From Heligmosomoides polygyrus polygyrus (taxonomy: Eukaryota; Nematoda; Chromadorea; Rhabditida; Heligmosomidae), in assembly GCA_947396885.1 (NCBI GenBank), contig OX377202.1:24800001-24864000 (forward strand): DNA of 64,000 nt. Direction: 5' to 3'. A program made the translations under genes and the position numbers. Every line of letters begins with the position of its first letter. The stretch's first letter is position 1. The notes below the pieces were generated by a model. That model had not been told where the DNA came from and ran no database searches. It saw only the letters and a program-made list of their open reading frames with translations. Below are positions 56,811 through 64,000 of the stretch, one piece after another.

Positions 56811-57299
56811 ACCAAATTAAAGCAGTTTGTCTCGAACGATGACAGCTCTCCGCCCATTTCTATGAAAGACGGTCTGATGCAGATGAAGAAGGTCGTCAGG
56901 TGAATGCTTCAACAAACGTTTCAAAAGACCGGGCTTGTCCAACATATCTCTTACCCTTCTCAACTTTGACGTTCATTTTAGAAGGGCTTGCACCTTACAG
57001 AAAGAAAAGTCTCAAACAGAGCACGTTACATTGAAATGATGGCACTTAAGACGTGACATCGAAGGCACCAGTGCATGTTCACCACCACCTCCATTGACAT
57101 TTCACCGCGACTATAGAGAACGGAAGAGAATGGAGAAAACCACACCATCCTATTCGGCCCGCATCTCGCGAGTTAAAAACAGCTTCGGTAGATGACTGAC
57201 AAGTTAATTTGTCATCAAATATCTGATATTAATATTTGATATCATATTATATTTGATAATATTATTATTATTATTAATATTTGATCTATAAAACTATTG

Positions 57300-58208
57300 A
57301 AAGTGCAGATGATTAATCTCCAATTCCAGAAGCAGTGAATTACATTGATTCTTGGGCTGATAAATAGGAATTGCCTTTAGCAGCAGAAAAATCTAGATGC
57401 TTTGTACTAGGAACCAGTCGCACTGCCGAAACCCCATCTCACAAGCTAAGGGGTGTTACTTTGGAAACAACTGCTGACGTTCACGATCTTGGCTTTCTAA
57501 TATCTAAGGACCTGAGTTTTGATTTGCATTATAAGGCATTGGCCAAGAAAACTAACTACCGCATCTACATACAACCCCGTTAAAGCACTGAAGAGCAAAG
57601 ATCCTCAAATTCTTCTGCGGGTATAAGACATATGTGAGACACATAGTAGAGCGTGGAACAACAGATTTCAATCCTTCGAAGAAAAAAGACATTCCCCTTT
57701 TAGAAAATGTTCGGAATAGTTTCACTCGTAAGCTGATGATGAGGTGCTAAGGGAATAAATGTTAACAGATACCAAATGGTGCTGAGCGAGCTGCGATATT
57801 AGGCTTACCGAGCCTTTTCATTACAAGGAAAAGAGCTGACCTCCTCATGATGTTAAAACGACTCGCTGGTACGGTTTCTATAAACCCACTCAACTTTTTT
57901 GGCACAAGGCTGACAAGAAACATAAGAGGGAAGCTCAGATTTTAGGTTTCGGTGGCAAAATCCCGAGCCCGAGCAATCTTTTTCACCTACAGAAATTTAC
58001 AGGAGTTCATTCACATTTTAAGCACAACTGAGGAAGTCTTAGGTCTATCCTTGCATGGTTTCAAGAAGCTGCTTTTACGTGTACAATGAGTACCTTCAGT
58101 TGTATTTACTTGTTTTGATTAAGTTTGTGGGTTTTTTTTATTATAACATTGTATTTTCACGTGTGGCCTTAGTCTATGTCCTGAATAAATAAATAAATAA
58201 ATAAATAA
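57300..58208 (+). pseudogene. CR1 fragment
   Basis: PLAAEKSRCFVLGTSRT, VHDLGFLISKDLSFD, ENVRNSFTRKLMMRC and, further on, decayed C-terminal sequence, ending in (AAAT)n at about 58182-58208. An AT-rich palindromic patch (57215-57290) precedes it. Confidence 0.8.
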
Positions 58209-58534
58209 AGCATGAGGGGGAAAACTAGTATTGAAGAAAAGCCTTGGAACACAATCGATCTTGAGAAGCATATGTCTTTAGAGGTTATTCATGTCTAAGT
58301 GCTACAGTCATAGCTTCCCGGAACGGCGTTGTCTAGAAAAGCAAAACGAAAAAAAGCTGGCGGACCCCCATCGAAGCAAGCTTCCATTAGCGTTATTAAG
58401 CTACGGCGTTTTTTCAAGCTTCAGCTTTCGTAGAAGGCCAAATGAGGGCACTGGTAATCTGCAACTAAGCAATCACCGAGATGGTGCTGAAGTTCTCTCG
58501 AGGCGACAATGAGTGATATTAGAATGTAGAGTTG

Positions 58535-58785
58535 GAGGCGCCGGCTCTCGCATGCACCCCGAATCAAGTCATGGTTCGGTGATTTCCACCCAGCCCATGG
58601 CGTTCGTTCTGACAGACTTCTCAGGGAAGGAAACATCACTGAACTGTCTATCGGCTGGCCACAGCAAGCCAATGTGTATGCCAAATACGCATTCAAATTG
58701 CCTTCACGATATCCTTCAGAAGTGTGATGCGAGGCGCATCCCAGAGAGAGATTGATCAACTCCGTCCTTTATCCTTTGTCCTTAT
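58535..58785 (+). mobile_element. SINE family 1 copy
   Basis: GGAGGCGCCGGCTCTCGCAT follows a degraded A box. The B box reads ATGGTTCGGTGATTTCC. The body has CAAATTGCCTTCACGATATCC and GCGAGGCGCATCCC, ending CCGTCCTTTATCCTTTGTCC. Confidence 0.75.
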
Positions 58786-59120
58786 TCCTAGAAGATGGCG
58801 AGTTTCACTGCACCTTTAAAAAGGGTAAATACGCGTATACAGACCCCTTTTACTTGGCATACTGTCAGGTCAGATCTGTTAGGCCTTGCAAAAGAACGTC
58901 ACTCGGCTTAGAAAGCAAATTTTCTGATAAACTAAACGTAGTCTCGTTCCTGTTGGAAAAGCAACACATTTTTCGTGGTTCTATTTTCCTAAATGTTTAT
59001 GACCTGGAATGGCTTGTATCATAGAAGGTGTGTTCGGCATCATATTGGTCCATCGCTGTCATTTCTTTTTTGAAGCCTATTCGCTGCCGTGTTCGCTTCG
59101 CTGGCTCTGGCTCCGATATA

Positions 59121-60397
59121 CAGGGTGGTCCACATGAAGTGCTACGGGCTACAGAAAGTCCATTTTTGGAAATATCTTTTGCATTTTGTGCTTTGCTGTA
59201 GTGTTATCCGTTTTCTCCGTATCTTTTAGTCTACTCATGGCCAGTCTTATTCTCCGTTTTTAGGTAAACTTCGTTTCGCTTGAGGATCGTTCAACAGTAG
59301 TCGCTATGTTCAAACGCGCGTCGTCCGTTTCCACGACTTCAAAGATGCTCAAACTGCATCGAATGCAAGTACACCGCGTCATCAAACGTTTCGAAGAGAC
59401 CGGAGGGATCGAAAATCGTCCGAGAGGAAGACTACGACAAACTGCAAGGACTCCTGCCCTTCGAAAGGCCGTCAAAGACAAGTTACACCGAAATCCTGCA
59501 AGAAACATCAGGAAACCAGCTAAGGAGCACAACGTATGTCGTTCCACTATGAAACGACTGATCAGTGATGATCTGTGATAGTATTCCTATAAATTCATCA
59601 AAGGACAGCACCTAACTGAGGAAATGAAGGCTTCAAAATTGGAGAAATGTAGAAAGATGAAGGTCCTCACGCGCGGTGATAAGCGCGACCAAGTTCTCTT
59701 CACAGACGAGAAGATATTCAGCCAAACCATTCTAAAAAGCGCAGAGTCAACGGAAACTGCTGCCGGAAGGATCCACAAAAGCCGAGAACGTCGGATGAGC
59801 TCATTTTCCACAGTCCTTGATGGTATAGGCTGGAGTATCGGGCCTAGCAAGACCAAGCTTTTTTTATTCAAAAACAAGTCAAGATCAAAGGCGAAATCTA
59901 CGAAAAGCAAATCCTGGAGAACGGTGTAATACCTTGGTACGAGAAAATGCTAAGGACATAGACTGGACCTTACAGCAAGATTGAGCTCACGGTGCCAAGA
60001 AGACTCTGGAGTGGTGTGAGGCCAATCTTCCGGATTTGTGGACGAAGGAGGTTTGGCCTTCAAACTCGCCCGATCTCAACCTTATGGATTTCGCCATCTG
60101 GTCAATCCTGGAGCAAAAAGCTTGCCCTTTCGGACACAGTTCACTGTATTCGCTGAAAAGAGCTCTGGAGAAGGCATGGGACGAAATTCCACTGGAAATG
60201 ATCGCGCGCATCCTCAAGAATTTCCAAAAAAGAGTGGGCGTCTGCATTGAAGCCAAAGAAGCACATTTTGAATGTTATGTATGTTATGTTATGTAGAATT
60301 TTCTTGTCTTTCGAATGATTGTACATTTTTCTTATTTGTCTTTGTTTCTACAAAGTTGTATACAGTTTTCTGTGTAACACTTCACGTGGATCCCCTG
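59121..60397 (+). mobile_element. maT-like Tc1/mariner transposon, complete ends
   Basis: 1,277 bp between TA dinucleotides (59119-59120, 60398-60399). Terminal inverted repeats of about 25 bp: left CAGGGTGGTCCACATGAAGT..., right inverted CAGGGGATCCACGTGAAGTG... with four substitutions and one indel. The CAGGGTGRTCCA start is shared with the 3' end of the relic at 53-54.3 kb, so the two belong to related families. Confidence 0.9.
59306..60296 (+). pseudogene. maT-like transposase, inactivated
   Basis: Starts MFKRASSVSTTSKMLKLHRM with a paired-type helix-turn-helix (MQVHRVIKRFEETGG, RPRGRLRQTAR, STMKRLISDDL). Tandem stops (TGA TAG, 59577-59582) follow. Further frames give GQHLTEEMKASKLEKCRK, VLFTDEKIF (first Asp) and LQQD (second, next to a stop). 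They end with PSNSPDLNLMDFAIWS (third Asp) and FQKRVGVCIEAKEAHFE. Second-to-third spacing is close to 37 after allowing for damage, which suggests the DD37D maT group. Several stops and shifts: inactive. Confidence 0.85.
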
Positions 60398-60454
60398 TAC
60401 ATACACATGTAACTGTTCTCCAACAAACGTCAAAACACGTTGAAGATGAAAATT

Positions 60455-60898
60455 GGTAAAGGATTCGCTACTCAATCCTTTTTGAAATGTGCCACGCATC
60501 CTACTTGTTGTGGAGGCAATTCGAACACGCATTTGCCTATAAAGTGACTTGAGGTAGTCAGAGCCGATGAGAATGGCACATGTCGCGAAGGTGGGCAGCA
60601 TTGGGAGGTTGGTGCGCGACAGCCAATCATAACCGGGTAGAGTACTGACTGAACACATGCCAGCCATCAGAGTGCTAATCTCACACTTCTTCTCTGAACG
60701 GCATGCCGATGCAAAGTGATTATTTGGTGCGTTCCAACCACATAATGTACCCCTCCTCGCGACATGTACCATGAGAAGCCAGTGTTTTATCTCTTCCAGA
60801 CAAGACGGCTCAGCCTAGACGAGAAACACGAACCAAGGATCTGTAATCAGGTGCGCCTGGCAGTCGGCACTCCCTCCTGTTGCACTTCCATGCGCCTA
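60455..60898 (-). mobile_element. SINE family 1 copy interrupted by a MITE
   Basis: CAATCCTTTTTGAAATGTGCC, CACGCATCCTACTTGTTG and GTGACTTGAGGTAGTCAGAGC, then the insertion (60574-60771), then TTTTATCTCTTCCAGACAAG, ACACGAACCAAGG (inverted B box) and CTCCCTCCTGTTGCACTTCC (inverted A box). Confidence 0.75.
60574..60771. mobile_element. 198-bp MITE with 6-bp target duplication
   Basis: Ends TGGCACATGTCGCGAAG (left) and TGGTACATGTCGCGAGG (right, inverted) with TGAGAA on both sides (60568-60573, 60772-60777). It interrupts a SINE whose halves rejoin when it is removed, so the insertion is certain. No coding capacity. A related sequence (GGCGGGCAGCATTGTGAGG and SCCAATCATAACC blocks) lies near 21.03-21.2 kb. 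Confidence 0.88.
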
Positions 60899-60999
60899 AA
60901 ACTCATCACGTGTTGAATATGCAGAAATGGGGAACCTTGATAGAAGGTCAAGATTCTACGTGGGCGGTGCGTCCTGGGAGAGGATATTGAAGCGCGATG

Positions 61000-61870
61000 G
61001 ATCATAGATCGTGTCGGCGTTATCATGCTCAACCGAGCGGAGAAAAGGTGGCCGCAGGGAGCAATCCAGGAAAAATGCTCCGAGAAGGAAGTGCCCGAGA
61101 CAATGTGAGACGAGTACCGCTGCTGCCAAGAGAGCGAGAGAGCGGGAGAGCCGAGAACGGCGACTAAGCGGCAGTTTTTGTTGCGAACTCGGCGCACGAC
61201 ACTAAGTACTTCGAACTCGAAAGCCTCCCGCTTTCGTCCATTTCACTCCGTGCCATTTGGAAATTCGAGAAAGTGCACGACGAGGCCTCGACGACGCGGC
61301 ACACCATCATGGGACTGCCGGGGCAAGCGTGACGAAGGCATCGGGTTGCAGCAAATATGCGACGACGATGGCTCGGACATAGCTCTTGTCCAGATTGCAG
61401 TGAATTCGTCGGGATTCGGGACCCTCTGCTCGATGTGAACAAGGAGCCATCGTTGCGCACTCACGGGAAATGAGCTCGACGTCGGCCGAAAACGCTGCGC
61501 GGCGGGAATTCCGACACGACGACAACGTCGCCGTCGGGGGCGGAGGCGGCACGGCGAAAAGCATGAGCGGATTGTGCCGAATCCGGGGTTCCATCGTGGA
61601 ATTAGCCCCCCCCCCCCACCAGACACACCGAGCGAATCGATCCGAAGCGAGGGAGCTCGCGCGAGAAGCACCGGCCGGCCTGGTTGTGACCTATTCGCGA
61701 TAGTGCTAGTCGTCGAACTGCCGGTGCTAATGACGTACGGGCGGCCTTACTTTGAGATCCTCCTCTTAGCCAAGTGGGGAAGAAGACGGCCGAAGCCCGC
61801 TGAAGAGCGGATTCCAGCCGAGGAAACAGGTGAAGCTCAGGGTCAAGAGTGTGCCAGGGTTCAAATGTTG
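61000..61870. other. GC-rich island, possible 5' end of an unseen gene
   Basis: Strongly GC- and CpG-rich in contrast to the surrounding AT-rich DNA, with a GAGA-type stretch (AGAGAGCGAGAGAGCGGG, about 61127) and a C12 run near 61606. Several frames are open on both strands because of composition. An ATG at 61470 (MSSTSAENAARREF) and a donor-like ACAG|GTGAAG at about 61829 are the best exon hints on plus. No homology recognised. Confidence 0.3.
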
Positions 61871-61879
61871 TCGGAAATC

Positions 61880-63350
61880 GAGGAAATGACGAATCCCTTT
61901 GGCCCACATAGAAGACGCCACTTTTTGACTCTGCCTTTTAAGTGGAGGAAGTATAATACTTAAATGTCTGTTTTTCTAGGCGCAGCTAGTTTTCTTTTAG
62001 AAACTCCGAGTTATAGCCGTTTGAATGCAGGCAACCCCGCTTTCTAACTTTGTCAATCACGTGCGAAGGCTGCATTGTTGCTGCACGAATCTTTAAAAAA
62101 CTAATTTCTTTCTAAAAAAATTGATTTGAAAAAGTTCAGGAACAACACAGCTTTCTTGACTATTTTTTCCTTTTTTACCGCGAAAAAATTAAAATTTAAT
62201 TTCTTAAAATTTTGCTCTGCTTGAAGATAGCATGTAAAGACAAAATTGTACTGTATAAATTTTTAAGCTTTAATACAGTAGAGAAATTTAGTTCTTTCTA
62301 TGACTGTTTTGCATACGATCGGGATGTTCGAGTTGTTCATTGACTTTTCCGGCGTACGATTTGGCCTTTCGGGAAATACATGACTTTTCGAATGACTGAA
62401 TACTATTGAGTTTAACAAATGTCGATTAAGTGAGCTAGCATTATTCGTTTTTCAAGATGACCAAATTCGAATTTCAATTATTTTTTGTTGTTGCAACAGC
62501 TGAATATTCAAAATACCGAGTATTGCGCGCTTTTAAAATAGTTGAATTTCGAATTGTCGATATTCATGACATCAGAAGACATGAACATCCTATTGTTCGA
62601 ATACTCAAATAATTATTTAGATAAAATCTATTACTTTATGCTTGAGCTAGAGCGGCTGGTATAGAAAATAGAAAATTACAATTATATTATATTATTGTGG
62701 ATATTCTGATCGATCAAACCGCGCCGGTGCGCCGCAGGCATATAATCGCCGCCCGAAAAGCAGAAGGTACGTGTTCGAGTCCCGCTTGGTGCGCGAGTTT
62801 TGATCGCAACTAGGCATCCTTATAGCTTCTATTTACGAATAAGTTGTGGGCGTCCTGAGTTAGCGTGCTACAGTACGTCTTTTGAATAGACGACGCAAAA
62901 ACCGCGATTTTGCGGGTTTTGCGCCCTTTTGATATAACTCGCCTAAAATTCATTTTTCAAAAACTAAGGACATATTTGATCTTAGAAGCTTAAGCTCTAT
63001 CGTATGGTATACATTGTTCCTATGGAGCCATGAAAATGTTCGAAATTGAAAACTTGCGCTCCATTGCGAAGGGCGGTCGCGGACGAGCTGTCGGTCGCAA
63101 GCCGTCGAAAAGCGTTGCGTGCTCACAATTCCTCTAGCTGGAGGTTCTTTGAGAAACGGTTGGTACCGTTCGATTCGTCTCTTCGAGATCTACTCAGGCA
63201 TTTAAAAAACTTCGCCAGACCACCGAGTTTTCGCAGTGGGTGATCAAAAATGACAGGAGCAGACTTCTGCGATTGGAGAAGCTCATATTCCAGGACTTGC
63301 ATGTTCTCGGAGTATCTCAAGCATGGCATAAAGTGTTCTGTAATGACAGG
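61880..63350. other. AT-rich stretch without a recognised gene
   Basis: Besides the tRNA-like repeat at 62.7 kb, nothing assignable. Confidence 0.5.
62718..62830 (+). mobile_element. tRNA-like SINE (family 2)
   Basis: GCGCCGGTGCGCCGCAGG, then CCCGAAAAGCAGAAGG, a B box GTGTTCGAGTCCCGC, and the tail GAGTTTTGATCGCAACTAGG. Same order and tail as the copies at 12.1, 28.8 and 37.1 kb. Confidence 0.6.
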
Positions 63351-63360
63351 AATCCCCTGA

Positions 63361-63571
63361 GAGTGCGCCGTGCACAGTGCATATAGGATCGAATCTATCA
63401 ATCGAGTGGGCGGCGCGATAGCTTGTAGAGTGAGCGTTTCGATAGTTTTACAAAAATTTTCAGCCACTCTACTCAGGAATTGCTGTACTCTGTCCCCGGG
63501 AAACTTTGGAGTGCGCTGTGCACAACGTATGTAGGATCGAACCTATCAGTCGACTGCGCGCGACAGCTCGC
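63361..63571 (+). repeat. diverged 65-bp direct repeat
   Basis: 63361-63425 and 63509-63571 share GAGTGCGCYGTGCAC, TAGGATCGAAYCTATCARTCGA and CGCGAYAGCT in the same order and spacing (period about 148). No known family. Confidence 0.65.
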
Positions 63572-64000
63572 AAATTGCACCGTGGGCGTGTTCTGAGCGC
63601 AATAATTCTGTCAAGTTTGAATCTTTCCGGCTGCAACTTGTGGATTTTGTAAGCAGTAGAAAGCTAAAGAAGCACGCTGAAACACAGAGACGTAGCTTAT
63701 GACTGAACGAAGTTACAGCGGTACGAAAATGCAGGTTAGATTTGTGTGACACGATTTTTTCCGAGTTCGGTCGACTACTGCGGGAAGACGAGGAGAGCTA
63801 ACAGCATGTAGATGCGTGGGTGAGCACGAGACTGAAAGCACTTTACGATGACGTGCTTGCAATTCTCCAGATGTCTAAACTGCTTCAGCCCAATCTGCCA
63901 TTTAGAGCGGCGGAGGGCAACAGCGAAGTTCCTTCCGCTCTTACTCGCCCATATTTGTGTTCTCGACGCTCATTGGGACCATTCTGTTCAGCTCGAGAAG

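Overview
The window looks like genomic DNA of a strongylid (clade V) nematode, most likely a hookworm or close relative. The evidence is one recognisable nematode-type gene with short exons, large introns and canonical GT/AG sites, set in AT-rich DNA full of metazoan repeats: RTE, CR1 and Penelope-like retroelements, mariner/maT and hAT DNA transposons, and tRNA-derived SINEs. The species call is inference. There is no sign of bacterial genes, operons or CRISPR arrays.

Only one host gene is recognised. It is a minus-strand DIRAS-family small GTPase, orthologous to C. elegans drn-1. Four exons were rebuilt from splice sites (22739-22888, 8766-8899, 2709-2823, 572-775). They give 193 continuous residues with all five G boxes and a C-terminal CSVM prenylation box. 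The exon holding the start ATG was not found. The introns are 13.8, 5.9 and 1.9 kb, mostly transposon debris.

Layout. 0.5-23 kb is the drn-1 locus. Its introns hold a palindromic MITE-like unit, a long hairpin and a mariner relic. They also hold a 1.04-kb foldback element, a 1.67-kb non-autonomous hAT with 8-bp target duplications inside an older RT relic, and a 3.14-kb RTE element with 19-bp target duplications. A degraded RTE piece and a 5'-truncated RTE copy with 13-bp duplications follow. 24.2-28.2 kb is a nearly complete CR1-type element (ORF1, endonuclease, reverse transcriptase; one frameshift). 33.1-34.0 kb is an internally deleted mariner nested in a SINE. 44.3-58.2 kb carries a Penelope-like RT fragment and five CR1 relics, four ending in AAAT-type repeats, plus minisatellites and hairpins. 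53-60.4 kb has two dead maT-like (about DD37D) transposons. The end of the window has a GC-rich island and a diverged direct repeat.

Throughout are about 14 copies or pieces of one SINE family with Pol III A- and B-box-like motifs and a TCCTTTATCC-type tail, and four copies of a second tRNA-like family. The most notable structural observations are the nested insertions that give relative ages, a fresh MITE with 6-bp duplications inside a SINE, and a cluster of near-perfect inverted duplications, several at CR1 or Penelope fragments.
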